Below, in pieces: positions 37,401 through 48,910 of a stretch of DNA of 64,000 nucleotides; within the stretch, counting starts at the first letter, position 1; every line of letters begins with the position of its first letter. A program made the position numbers and the translations under genes. This DNA comes from Centropus unirufus (Eukaryota; Chordata; Aves; Cuculiformes; Centropidae): the NCBI GenBank assembly GCA_013397695.1, contig VYZI01000284.1:418551-482550 (forward strand), read 5' to 3'. The notes beneath the pieces are model-generated. The model was not told the DNA's origin and made no database searches. It worked only from the letters and a program-made list of their open reading frames with translations.

Positions 37401-39302
37401 ACTACGTGGCTTCCTTGTGAAATCCTAGCAAAGTTTGCACACTCCTCTCTCCATACATTGCTAACGGTATCATGGAGATAGAGCAAGGATTTTCTGGAGG
37501 GTTAGCTCTTTGGTCACTTAAAAAGGTACCCAAAGTTTTACTCAGACAGACCCACTGAGTATCTACCACTGTCCCTGACTTCACCGGGCTGGGATCATGC
37601 TGCAGACATGGGGAGATCTTACTGTCCAGGTATGGCCTTGGGTATCCCATAAACAATGACACCCTTCAAAGCTGTACCATGGTGCTCCACGCAACTCAAG
37701 TGCTGGTTTTGCAGCAGATTTTTAGCAGCAACAACGGTTTTCTCTTTAAAGGGGCTTCAGAACAAATACTTTGAAATTTTTAAAAGATATATTTTTTATT
37801 ATATGTTTTTATAAAGAAGTAGTGAGAAATAGAAGTGATTATTTTATCTTCCAATTGAACCATGATGGATCAAAGCAAGAAAGTATGTGTCTCAGAACTG
37901 ACACATCCCTAAAAATTTCATGATTGTTGCTATTTGATGTGACACGTCACAGAATTTTATGTCAAGCTGAAGAAAATGTGACAACTTATATGTAGCATTT
38001 TCAGAAACAGAATTTAAGTGTAGTATTGAGAAGTGTATCTGCAGGGTTTTTAAACTCTGGTTGTTCCCAGACTTAAGAAAAGCAACCCCATATGCTTTAA
38101 ACTTCTGCACCCCATTAATTAAAGTCAGAGCTTTAAAGTAATATTGAAAATAATTGGCTGGATTAGAAAAGGCTGTGGGTGAGCTGTGAAGTTACCATTG
38201 CACAAATATTAATAAATCACTTTTCCGGTAATTAGCAGGAAAAAAATAGTGCAATGTGGTAAACTAGCAGTTGATTTGCAAAAAGTATGTTGGCTAGAGC
38301 CTGTCATCCTTCTTCCTTTCCCTTTCCACACACACATCCTCCCAAACCAAGGTACAGCTGCTGATGCAACTCATCAGAGAAACTAGCAAGGGCAACACGG
38401 GGCTTTTAAATGGTTGGTAGAAAACGAGGAAATAAGCCAAATCACTGAGCCTGTTAATAAGTGATTAATATTATGCTATTGTTACCAGAAATTGAATAGT
38501 TCAGCTTCCCAGTCTTTGTTCCAGTTCTCGAAAGGTGCAATTTTATAGCAATGTTAGGCAGTGCAGGAGAGTGCTAAGCGCCCCTTGTTCTTTGCTCAGC
38601 ACTTTCCTCAGTGTAGCTCATGAGGAGAGAAAGAATCATAAAGAGCGCTAAGCTTTCCCCTAATCTAAAGAGAGATCCACCATTTGCAGTTTCCAAAATA
38701 AAGTCAATAAATAAGTGCAATGTTTTACAAAATGAAAATAATCTTCTCATTTAAGAGCACCACTAAGAACACTAGCTAATTGTTTTCTTTCAGCAAGCAA
38801 GTAAATAGCTATATAGTTTTCTTGCTTGAGCACACACAAACAATCCGAGGTGCAAAATAATCACAACCTTCCTGATTCAACAGATTTCCCAGAGGTAGAT
38901 TCTGACATGCTGTTCTTCTAGGCAGTTTGTCCATCTTCCCTTGGCCTACAATCATTCTGCTTCCTGGGTAAATGCCTTTTATGCTCAAGAGCTCACCTTC
39001 CTGTTTCCAACTCTAGATTGCCTCTTGTCCCTTCTGTGTATGCCCAAGGTTCTCAACTTTTCTACACAACCTCTGCTGTTCTGTTTTACTCTTGCATAAG
39101 CTCCTGGAAAGACAAAATCCCCTGACAGTTAAATTCTTGGTAAAAAAAAAAGAAAGTTTCAGCTTGTTTTCCTTAAAAAATAAAAAAGAAGACCACTTCA
39201 AAGCATTCAAGCTTTTAGATGTTCATATACTCATTCTAGATATCCCCTGATCTTTTTCACTCCTAAGCCACAATACAATGAACTTCTGCTGCCCTGTATC
39301 TC
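37401..39302. other. Unique DNA containing one enhancer-like stretch
   Basis: No gene. The homeodomain-site cluster at 38,105-38,490 is listed separately. 38,540-38,760 is also unique, with 'gctaagcgccccttgttc' and an AATAAATAAG run. No repeats were recognised before 39,303. Confidence 0.45.
38105..38490. other. Homeodomain-site cluster, candidate enhancer
   Basis: TTAATTAA at 38,115-38,122 and TAATTAG at 38,229-38,235 lie with AATAATTGG, AATATTAATAAATCAC, and GTGATTAATATTATGC further on at about 38,461. Texture, spacing and absence of repeats resemble developmental enhancers in gene deserts. No conservation data are available, so this is inference. Confidence 0.28.
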
Positions 39303-39366
39303 CACCCTTTTGCACACACAAGTTCTATTGACTTCAAAGGGAGCTGTGCATGCACAACAGCGACAT
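39303..39366. mobile_element. Fragment of an old reptile/bird interspersed repeat
   Basis: 'attgacttcaaagggagctg' followed by 'tgcatgcacaacag' resembles a repeat common in turtles and birds that reads 'attgacttcaatgggagctg' then 'tgggtgctcagcac'. The copy sits about 110 bp left of the palindromic element at 39,478 and may be part of the same insertion cluster. The identification rests on about 35 bases. Confidence 0.35.
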
Positions 39367-39477
39367 GTAAAGTCTCCTCAATCCTTTAATCTTCTGAGAA
39401 TTTAGTATTTATTACTATCTCAAACAGAAGCTTTTCTTTCTTAAAAATAATCTATGGATATTGGCCATCTCTCCAGT

Positions 39478-39619
39478 ACTGCACTTAGACATGTGGTAAA
39501 CTTCAGGCAAATATATAGTCCTATTTACACCCCATAAGATAAACTAACTTTTAAGTAGGTAGCACTGCTTACAAGTTTAGCAATAGGCATGTGTTAAGCA
39601 CTTACCAAATCAGGACCAT
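39478..39619. mobile_element. Old palindromic MITE-like element (copy 2)
   Basis: This is the same family as the element at 8,957-9,090. Left half: 'tgcacttagacatgtggtaa' and 'acttcaggca', then 'agtcctatt'. Right half: 'ggtagcactgcttacaagtt', then 'tagcaataggcatgtgttaa' and 'gcacttaccaaatcaggacc'. The final 'aatcaggacc' and 'gtgttaagcactt' match the remembered consensus end (gtgcttaagtgctttgctga, atcagggcc). The two halves are inverted relative to each other, as in a foldback transposon. Confidence 0.6.
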
Positions 39620-42600
39620 AGGTGAGAAAATCCTTTGTCAAGGATACCACTCACAGGACATATAACAACTTCTTCACCCTCACTTCCCAAAAACCTCGGG
39701 TAGTAACTGCCAGCATTTATAATGATTTTATTCTGCTTTGGAATGACTTGTGCTTGTGCATCACAGCCACTTGGGGTAAACTTGAGTCCACTGTGCGCTC
39801 CTCCTACAAAGGAGGAATGAAGGGTGATGTGCATGCTGCACACGACAGACTGCCTGCAGCAGTTCGGGCCATGCTGTCCTGCAGAGGGGACCTGTGGGAA
39901 AGTGACAGTCCATCTACTGCTATTTTTGCATGGCCAGAGGTCAACCTAGTTCACAGGGAGGTCAATGGCGAAAATCCCATCAACTTCAACTACATTCTTC
40001 AGTTAATAAACTTTTCTTTGAGTGGGCCCTTGCGTTCACAGTTGTCTGTACAGCACTCATTACACTCAGGATATCTTGTAATTGCCACAATCATTATTCT
40101 TGCTTATTCCACAGTTTTTATTGACATCACCAAACAATGAGACCAAATAAATACTGATATGTATTCATAACTGATTCAAGAAAATCTTGGGGGTGAGATT
40201 TGGGGACTGGAAAGTTTTTCTATCTACAGAATGTTTTTGTGAAGCAGAGAAAGAATAAAGAGAAATGATGCTGTTTATTTTGGTAATTCTGAGAAACTAA
40301 AATTCACCCTGCTCGTCCCAGGAGCAAACAGCTGGCAAACAGCTGACAACATAGATATCACTCAAATCCCACATATCTCACAATATAGTACAATAAATAT
40401 AGGTAATAAAGATATGACATGACAGGAAACATCGTTGATTGGGTGTGTTTAAAAAAATCCTACACCAAAGTATATGGAGAAGACTCCAAAAAGACTTCCT
40501 TTCTCTTTTTCCCTCTCTTACATTTCTTCATAATATGGTTGCATGTTTGTGATTTTTCTGTAAATTATGGTTTCTATTTGAAACATTTTTCTTTAATTTC
40601 CATATTCCAAAAAAGTCATTTTACTATTTATGTGGTCAAATCCCTCCTAATGTGATTTGATGGCACATAAGTAGTAATATGACTTTTTATGTTGTCTATT
40701 ACTTATGTAGAGTTTTCAGAAAACCTATATTATAGCCTTGTATTAAACCCTGATAATTTTCAGGGGTCATCGCTATAATATATGGCTAGAAGACTGCTAT
40801 TGTGATGCTGTTGTCAGCCAAAAACCTTGCCTTCAAATGTTAGCCTAAACCATAGCATAACATAAATCAAAATATGTGTCTGCCTAGCTATATATCCATT
40901 CTGTGACTTTAAATATTTTTATAATAATGGGTGCAGGACAGAACACTGGGTACTTTTTATAACCAACGGTGGAAACGACTAAACATGAAAAAAAATCTGC
41001 ATGTCAGAGTCCTATAGCAGAAATTATCTTCCTTGTACATTTTTAATAAGGGTAGACGTTTATCTTGAGTGGTAAAACCCATGCTGCTGTACATAAATTT
41101 CTATCTCAGCTAGTAATCTATTGACCCCTTAACAAAGCACTTGGCAGAACATTTACCTCTACACACACTCTCTCATACAAACATGCAAACAAGAGTTTCT
41201 GCGTTGATTTATGATCACGTCCCTGGGATGGTTAGCTAGCTGATGCCAGGTGATGGACAATTCCAAGTGAATATATTTGGAAGGAGGTTTAAAGAACTGT
41301 ATCCATAGGGGTGCCTAGATATGGCCTTTGGACTCAGAACTCAGAACTCTGGTTTGAAGCAAAACTCTAAACTTATCCATAGTCCTTACTCCAATGTGCC
41401 CCAGAAGGAGATTTTAAGACATGCAGACTTTCCTCGTCCCTTTTGCATTTCCAAACCTCCCATCAGCTTGGTTTATGAACACCAGCTAATTCTGACCACC
41501 TTTTCAACTATCTATTCATTTTTTTTCAGATATTCCTGGATATCAAAATGTTTCCAGTTTATGCTTGCTCTAGAGCAGGAACAAGGGGGGAAATATGAGC
41601 CTTGTACATGCAATGCAGTGCTGTGGGTACTAACAAACTGCCCTGTGAACACCATAGAGCACTTTTGAGAAACGTCACCACCCTTTGCCAAAACAGCCTC
41701 CTCCTGCAAAGAAAATCTGTATTGTAAAAAATATGGAAAAATCTAGAGAGCAATGCCTTCCGTGCCAGCAGAAGTTATATATTTATGAAGCTCTCTATGG
41801 TCAAGTTTTGCAAAGCTTTATAGAGTGCACATCCTCCTCATCCCACTAATTCCATCCAATTTGATCAAGCTAACTGTGGGAGTTACGACTACAAATACAG
41901 TATCAGGACTATAGCATGTGGAATCCTCAGAGATTAAAGTGTGACATAGTTTGAAAATAGTATTTCTATTAATAATGAGTACTCTCAATTTATATCAGAT
42001 CTTGTAATGTTTCTGGGTGCACTGTTGTTGTCCCAGATGCTCTCCTTCTGACTGATTTGGATCCCTTTCACAAACAAGCAACCCCTGCTCACCGTGGGTT
42101 AGACACTTAAGGGAAAAGGGCAGTTAAAATTGCAAAACCAGGGAACTGACTGTAATAAAGTGCAGGGAAATTCCATGTAAATGTGGCCCTTAATTTCTTA
42201 GGCCTCTGCAACTTATCAGTACCTTTCAACAGGGCTAATGTCAGGTACTGTACAGCATTCCTTATTTTCAGAAAGCTGTTTCTTAAGGTCCAGATGATGT
42301 TATAAGTGGTATAACATGACTCAAAGTAGTTTTGCCAGATGTGATATCCCCTGTTGCAGCCTCAAATAGACTGAGAATGAGGAATGCATGCTCCATTAAT
42401 TTCCATTGGAGTGAAGAATGCGTTACTCCTTTGCCATTCCCATACTAAGAAATCTTCACATACTCACAGCTTTATTTTCTTTATTCTGGAGGACTTATAT
42501 TCCAGTATTCTCTATTTCATTTTTTGAGGATGTTCGCTGACTTTTTTCTTTGTCACTTTGGCAACACATATATGCAGTCCTGTCTACACACACTGACACA

Positions 42601-43721
42601 AATTATGTCCTCAGGGGAATATCTACAATGACCTGTTGCTTTGGGTATTTCATAGCTGGTTTTCTCCTTCCAGTGATTAAACCCACAAATATAGTTAATG
42701 TACAGAGCAGGTTTTGTGCATAAATCTACCCTCTATAATTGCTTTTAAAATGCTGGAACCACTTTCAAATGCTGTCATCCATTCCTTAGGCAGTGGCCTC
42801 CTTCTTTTGTGCATTCAGTAAATCAAAATTTACATGACTATTTCCCACAAGACATTTGTGTAAGGTAAATCAGTTCTGTGTGGTCTTTTTAAATAGTATT
42901 TTTTGAGATTTGGAAAAAGACATATACGTGAATAAAAAAAAATACTAGAAAAGCTTTCAAAGGATGGTAACTGCTGAATAGCCTCACATATGTTAACAGA
43001 AGGAAAAGCTCATGGCATGTCTCTCTCACATTGTTATACTGGTCATTACAATTGTTCATCTTCCACCACCATTCTGAAGTGTTACTTTATTATTAAAAGT
43101 GGCAGTAACTTAGTCTTTTCTGAATTAATTCTTCTTCACCTCTAAATGACAAGAAAAAGGATATGTATCTTTCTTTTTAGCCAGTCAGCAGAACTATGCT
43201 AATTCACACTTTGCTAATCCCCATGTTATGGTATTAACACACAAAAAATGGTGGTCTTTCTCTGCAAAGTTTAAATGGCACTGATGGTATTGTAACAGAT
43301 CCCACAATAATAGAGTTTTACTGTTATTATAAATACCTATTACAAAATGTGAGCATACTGGAGATGTACATCTATCTAAGAGCAAATTGCTTGCATAAAA
43401 AATAATGTACTAAGTACAGTATATTTTCTGTTCCCATCGTTTCTAAAAGTTTCATCACTTACCACTATGGAAATCCTGTAACCAACTCTGGACTCCCTAA
43501 TCCTTGCTACACGCTGGGAATTTTCTACCATATTTATGCCAGACTGCCAGAGACGTTACTTATTTTCAATACTCAGTGGCTGCATTTCTTTGTGTAAGTG
43601 AGCTTCAAATGTATCTAGCTTTTCTCACAAAAATACAAAGGCCACCTAGAGTGGTTAACTCTTAGTTCATCTTATGGTACTCACTTCCATCGTAAAAATG
43701 TATTAGCAGAAAGCTAGAAAT
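39620..43721. other. Unique noncoding-type DNA
   Basis: A 172-codon plus frame at 39,622-40,140 begins at the edge of the palindromic element. It has a hydrophobic C-terminus but no recognisable domain, and is judged a chance frame. The rest shows no genes or clear repeats. Confidence 0.5.
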
Positions 43722-43775
43722 CTAGTCCAGATCCTCAGCTGATGTAAGCTGATATACTTCCACTGATTTCATAAA
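43722..43775. mobile_element. Fragment of an old palindromic interspersed repeat
   Basis: 'agtccagatcctcagctgat' and 'gtaagctgatatacttccac', then 'tgatttcat', match one half of a repeat known from sauropsid genomes with the text 'cagatcctcagctggtgtaa', 'atcagcatagctccattgac' and 'ttcaat'. The second, inverted half is not recognisable. Diverged and without coding capacity. Confidence 0.4.
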
Positions 43776-44280
43776 CCATGCTGGGTTATTTCAGAGAAGG
43801 ATCTGTCACAATTCATCACTGCTTTGAAAATTGTATGGGGTGATAATCACAGAGAATATTGCTACATGCCTGACATATTGCACCAATATTGCTCAAACAT
43901 GTTTTTTTTCTCATGTAGCAAGTTGCTTTGCAATGCATGAACAATACTAAAATTAGGATGATCCTAGTAATTTCCTGATTGCTATACTAATCTCGTAGTC
44001 TGAAAGCCTGAGAGTGGGAGAAAGAGGTAAAAAGCTCTCAGATTCCCTAAAAGAAACAAACATGCTCTTAAAATAAAATGCAATCTTTTAAAAGCCCAGA
44101 TATGAAGCAGAGCTCAAGTTCACAGAGATTGCCCAGTAACTTACAAAACCACCGCAGTGTTACCAGCATAACCAAGGTTGGAAATGCCACATGCCAAAAG
44201 CACTGTGAGGAACGAAGCAGCAGCAGAAGGCCATCCTCACCACTGTGAGCCACCTGGGCCCTGAGACCTAAGAGCCAAGC

Positions 44281-44490
44281 TTATTCCTGAAATGCCTTTT
44301 TCATCAGAGCATCCATGCGGCTCTCCAGGTCTTCCCAGTATTTCGGGTGTATTTTGAAAGCAGTGAGTATTCTGGTTGCCCATCTCATACATCTGACAGG
44401 TTGTAACGAGATCTTCCTTGTCGAATCTCTTAACCAGATGAAGATAAAAGGAGTGTAGAGGTACAGCTAATGGAGATTATCCTTTGGAAA
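44281..44490 (-). pseudogene. Decayed coding sequence or frameshifted terminal exon, unrecognised
   Basis: Two overlapping minus-strand frames look like parts of one protein. From about 44,470 down to 44,345 one frame reads SPLAVPLHSFYLHLVKRFDK and continues EDLVTTCQMYEMGNQ. From about 44,345 down to a TAA stop at 44,281-44,283 another frame reads ILTAFKIHPKYWEDLESRMD and ends ALMKKAFQE. Both have balanced, amphipathic, helix-like composition, and moving from one to the other needs a shift of one base near 44,345. Alternatively the second frame alone is a terminal exon using an acceptor at CCTGTCAG. A further stop (TAA) lies upstream near 44,472. The family was not recognised; a host processed pseudogene or an old retroelement gag piece are both possible. 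No poly(A) tail was seen downstream. Confidence 0.35.
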
Positions 44491-45149
44491 TTCTTGGTGC
44501 CCCCTCTACTGCAGCTGTAGTTCTCCCCTTTGCTATCCTTTCTTGCCTTCTCATGTGACTTCAGCTCAAATCCTTTCCTAGGCAGTGACATTATGACATG
44601 TTTAATAAGGAAAACATGGTGTCCCCTTTCCAGTTCTGTTTATGATTGTGGCTAGTACACTCCTTCCTGGATCATCCCATGACCATTTTGCTCATTATCC
44701 TAGTTCTTGTTGCTCTCCTTTCCCTTGCTGGGCATTGCTGCTATTGACTGCTCACCCAGAAAGTTCATCACATAGCAGAGAAGTTACCTGCACAACAGAA
44801 GGAAGGGACGTAATTACAGCACAGGTATGGATGCCCAAGATAGCCTTGGGAGGCTGAACATGAGTAATTGTAGCCGTGAAACAGGAGTGCAAAGCTCCTG
44901 CTAGTTTTTGTGCAAAAAACACATTGGACCATTTGCTGCTACACTTTCCTTGATACTAGACATCTACATCTTAGCTAGAAGGAAATAACACACTTGCATT
45001 AACTCACATAGAGCTTACACCCTTTTCTGACCAGATGTATCCAAAGAGAAAGAATAGCAATCCAGGGTCAGTGAAGATGTTTCTTGTTCCATTACATATT
45101 TGACTGCGAACACATGATAGCATCTCCTCAAATTCTCATTTATAAAGTG
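44491..45149. other. Unique noncoding-type DNA left of the LTR
   Basis: No gene or repeat recognised. The protein-like signal of 44,281-44,490 does not continue convincingly beyond about 44,490. Confidence 0.45.
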
Positions 45150-46085
45150 ATGTGGGGCTGGGCATGTGATGGGACACATCAGCATCATTCAACCACAATA
45201 ATATGCACAGACATGTAAAGTAGACCTCCACAGGTGCTGAGGCATGGCCTTAAAAAGTATGGTCTTAAAAAGGCTGGAGATAAGTGAGAATAAGTTAGAG
45301 AAACAGCTATGTGGACACCAAGGTCAGTGAAGAAGAGGGAGGAGGTTCTGAAGGCACTGGAGCAAAGATCCCCTTGCAGACCATGGTGATGATAACCATG
45401 GTGAGGCAGGCTGTCCCCTTGCAGCCCATGGAGGTTAACAGTGGAGCAGATATCCACATGCAGCCCATGGAGAACCCCATGCTGGAGCAGATGGATGAGC
45501 CTGAAGAAGTCTGTGACCCATGTGAAGCCCATGTTGGAGCAGGCTCCTGGCCGGACCTGGGGACCCTCAGAGAAAGGGGATCACACTACAGCAGGTTTGC
45601 TGACAGAACTTGTGATTCCATGGGGTATTCATGATGCAGAAGTCCGTTTCTGAAGGACTGAACCCTGTGGAAGGGACCTCCTATAGAGCAACATAAGGAG
45701 TCCTCCCCCTGAGGAGGAAGGAGAGGCAGAGACAGTGTGTAATGAGCTGGCTGCAGCCCCCCATTCTCTGTCTCTCACCTCTGCGGGGTGAAGAGGCAGA
45801 GGACACAGGAGTGAAGTTGAGCTGGGGAAGAAGGGATCGGGAGAAGGTGTTCTAAGATTTGGAATTTATTTCTCATTACTCTTCTCTGATCTGATTGGTA
45901 ATAAAGGCATTTCCCCAAGTCAAGTCTGTTTTTCCCATGTCATTAATCAGTGTGTGCTCTATCTCTGCCCCTATCTCAACCTACGAGCCCTTCATAATGT
46001 TTTTCTCTCCCTTATCCAGCTGAGGAGGGGGAGCGATAAAGCAGCTTTAGTGGCACCTGGCTTCCCAGGTCAACCCTCCACTACT
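45150..46085 (+). mobile_element. Solo LTR of an avian endogenous retrovirus (Neoaves-type family)
   Basis: The stretch matches from memory a long retroviral LTR family that is abundant in neoavian genomes. The diagnostic order is all present: a block of repeated 'cagcccatggag' and 'ctggagcag' motifs (about 45,360-45,550), a 'tcctccccctgaggaggaag' block near 45,700, 'gtgaagttgagctggggaag' near 45,810, a polyadenylation signal, and an end near 'ggtcaaccctccac' at about 46,085. It lies in sense orientation on the plus strand. No primer binding site, gag, pol or env follows, so it is a solo LTR left by recombination between two LTRs. The 5' boundary is approximate: TGTG occurs at 45,151 and at 45,165. 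No clear target-site duplication was found, which fits an old and diverged copy. LTRs of this kind carry promoter, enhancer and polyA signals and could influence nearby transcription. The family call is firm; the exact subfamily name is not given. Confidence 0.85.
45900..45905 (+). promoter_or_regulatory. Polyadenylation signal of the LTR (AATAAA)
   Basis: A canonical AATAAA lies in the 3' third of the solo LTR, after the motif 'ctgatctgattggt', as in other members of this LTR family. It would mark the R/U5 side of the element. The GT/T-rich stretch 'gtctgtttttcccatg' about 20 bases downstream fits a downstream polyA element. Whether it is used is unknown. Confidence 0.6.
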
Positions 46086-48439
46086 CAGCGTGGGCAGATA
46101 TTGATAATTTTGAAATTTCATGTGGTCCATAGATGCCACTGTACTTATGCTGCGCAGTGCAGAGCAGAAGGCTGTGAGGCACTCACAGACTCTAGTTATA
46201 GAGACCAATAAAGAGTAGACATCATTACTTCCTTTCCACCATCTCAACTCCTAAGCCAATCTTTTACTATGCACTATTTGACTTCTCAGTTTTATGAACT
46301 GCACTGAGCTGAATGACAAGTTCAAAGCAGATGGACTAATTTGCTTCCTCTGCTCACAGTCTATCTATGGATGGACTGTGATTTCTTCCCCTTTATCAAT
46401 TATCTGAGTTTATCTGAATGAGTGTTTTTTATAAAACAGTTCATCAGGAGTATTCAAAAATACAAGCCAAATTACATAGCTAATACTGGTCACATAAGAA
46501 ATGTTATTTTTCTCTTTTAGCTGATTGGGTGTACTCAGACAGATCTCCACAGTAAATATTTATATCTACACCATTAACATTCTACTTCAGCCTATTAGAG
46601 TTTTGATGCTCTACTCTATTTGTAGCTCTAATAATTTAAAAAAGCTCTGTTAAAGTTATTTCAAAACATATATCTCTACAATAAATAACACAGATAGATT
46701 ACCATCAATCTAGGCGCTCAAAAATTATTGCAAAGCATAAGAGTTTCTACCTTCCCTTCAAATGATTTCTAATGTGGTAGTATAATCCTTCCTTCTCCAT
46801 TTATTATCCTATTTATAATCTTCTACTAACCTTTATGTTACCATTTGTTCCTAGTGCTTACTCAAATAGGGAACCTGAACTTAAATCCTTCCCTGGGGTC
46901 TGGCAAAGATTTAGGTGGCACTGACTGCTGCTCTGCCCTTCCTCGCATGGCAGACCAAAAACTATGTGGATTTATTCTTGCCCACAAAGATTCCTTCCCA
47001 TTCAAAGATATTCAAAGTGCCACAGGCACATAAAAGGTATTCCTTTGGCTGTATGGGCCCATAAACACTTCACTGAGAGCAGAACCTTGTTTTCTCAATG
47101 GACCTATGTGGATAAAATTGAATACTACGGAGGGAAGTAAAATCAGGTTATAAAAATGTACGCACCCATCACTTCATGTAGTGTACATGCCACAGCCTGA
47201 TCCTGTCCTGCGCTGCTCTGCATCCAGAGTAGCTCTGTTAAGGACATCACGTTTTAGGCTTGCTCTGTGCCACTAGGATACAGAATTTGATTGCATGCAA
47301 CCACAACATATTGTTTCCAAGCAAAGGTAACCTTCACATGGACTTTGCAGTCTCAGCTACATAAGGTCTACTTACGTTATACATGCTTTTTCAGATATAC
47401 AAACCCTAATAGAATTAGGCAGATGCCTTCCTCAGCCCAGGTGATCCTCAAATACTGACACACGTATTTTTTGGTCTCACAGCTCCCTGTTCCATTTTCA
47501 CTCCATGCTTCTGGATCACAGTCTGTGAGCTATTTCAACAGCGAGCCAGAACAGGCTGCACAGAGCTTCTCCCACTGATGATGATAAGATATAAGATACA
47601 AGATGTGGTGATTCAAGTGTCTGTAATCAGAATACATGGCCCTTATGGCTGCCCAATGAAAACATGGAAAAATCTTGCCTAAGAAAAGAAAGAAAGGAAA
47701 AACCACTCTGAGTTTGGGGGTTTTGATGCCTTTTCTGAGAATTTGCTCAGCCCAAGACAGAGAACTTCAATTAATGCTTCCACCATGCCCAGACCACAAA
47801 CCATGCTTGTGGCACTGCCAAACTGGCTGATCTATGCTGCAGCCAGGCATGTCTTAAAGCCAGGGCTTGTGGAGGGGTCAGAGGAGAGATGAAACTTTCT
47901 CCTCCACCCCCTGTACCAGGCTGCAAGCCCTGCATTCCCCATGCCACACTGCACATCTTCCTCGGCTTTTCCCTTTCGCCTCTTGCTACCCAGCTCCCAT
48001 CTCAAGACAGCTCATTGCTAAGAACTGCTCAGTGAGTGCAATGTCCAAGCGCCCGACACTCCTGTGAACAGAAGCAGTGAATCCAGGCTCAGGTGCAACC
48101 CTGGCAGACCACTGTCAACAATGTGCATTTTATTGCTAGAATAGATAGAGAATGCTGGAGAAACTGCTTTCACCCAGCCAGAGCAATGAAAGGCAACCTT
48201 TTCTCCTAACAGGTAGCAAACTCCACAGTCCAGCACATTACCAGCACTGAAAGTCAGTGCTGAAAGCAAGCACAAGTTCCATGAGCCTCCTGGAGAGTTT
48301 GTGGGGAGGGAGGGGGGTTCAAGGGAAGAAAGGGAGTAAGGAGTATGTGCACCCACATGTGAAGCTCTGACAAAGAGCCGTGTGATTTATCATCATACTC
48401 CCACTTGTAACTCTAACCTAACAGTGTGTCATCTTTACT
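46086..48439. other. Unique noncoding-type DNA right of the LTR
   Basis: There is no retroviral primer binding site or coding sequence after the LTR, which supports solo status. Otherwise no features. Open frames up to 112 codons (48,018-48,356 -) have no domains. Confidence 0.5.
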
Positions 48440-48910
48440 TTTCATGTTATTTATTTACAAGTGCATTTTCAGTATCAACCCTTTCATTCATTAATCCTAA
48501 TGTGGCCTTTTTCAATGTCTACTTACCATTTTAAATACTTACTATAATTTACAGGGCTTTCTTGAACACATCCAAGGTATATTATATGGGGCTAGCTTAA
48601 TGGAAAGTCTTGTACACCAAAGCAGGAAGAAAGCACATTTAATTTATGATGGCTTTGAATTTTGCTCATAATTTACTTCTGGAGAACTATTCATATAAAG
48701 CCACACCAATAAGAATTTTCAGTGGCAACATAGGAGGAAAAAACCAATAAATGTTGATCTTATTATTCATTTTTACTTTGAAAGCTTTTCCATGTTGCAT
48801 TCTGGGATTATGTAAACTACTTATAACTTAGCAATGTAATTTTGGCATCTCAATATGAAAGAAATGCGGTGTAATGGCATGCAGGCCATCGCAAGATGGC
48901 CTTGTTTCAG
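48440..48910. other. AT-rich unique stretch, candidate conserved noncoding element
   Basis: The block contains TTATTTACAA (Forkhead-like), CATTCATTAATCCTAATG, TAATTTACAG, ATTTAATTTATGATGG, CATAATTTAC and TTGCATTCTGGGATTATG, and ends in the hairpin at 48,883-48,902. No repeat or coding frame is recognised. The call rests on texture only. Confidence 0.2.
48883..48902. repeat. Short perfect hairpin
   Basis: aggccatc and gatggcct form an 8-bp perfect inverted repeat around the loop gcaa. The stem does not extend far enough with good pairing to look like a microRNA precursor. Confidence 0.55.

Noticed and set aside
39622..40140. 172-codon plus frame with a hydrophobic end
   Set aside because: Starts at the edge of an old palindromic repeat, no family resemblance, no supporting signals.
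45311..45634. 107-codon plus frame
   Set aside because: Lies inside the solo LTR and results from its internal repeated motifs; not a retroviral protein.
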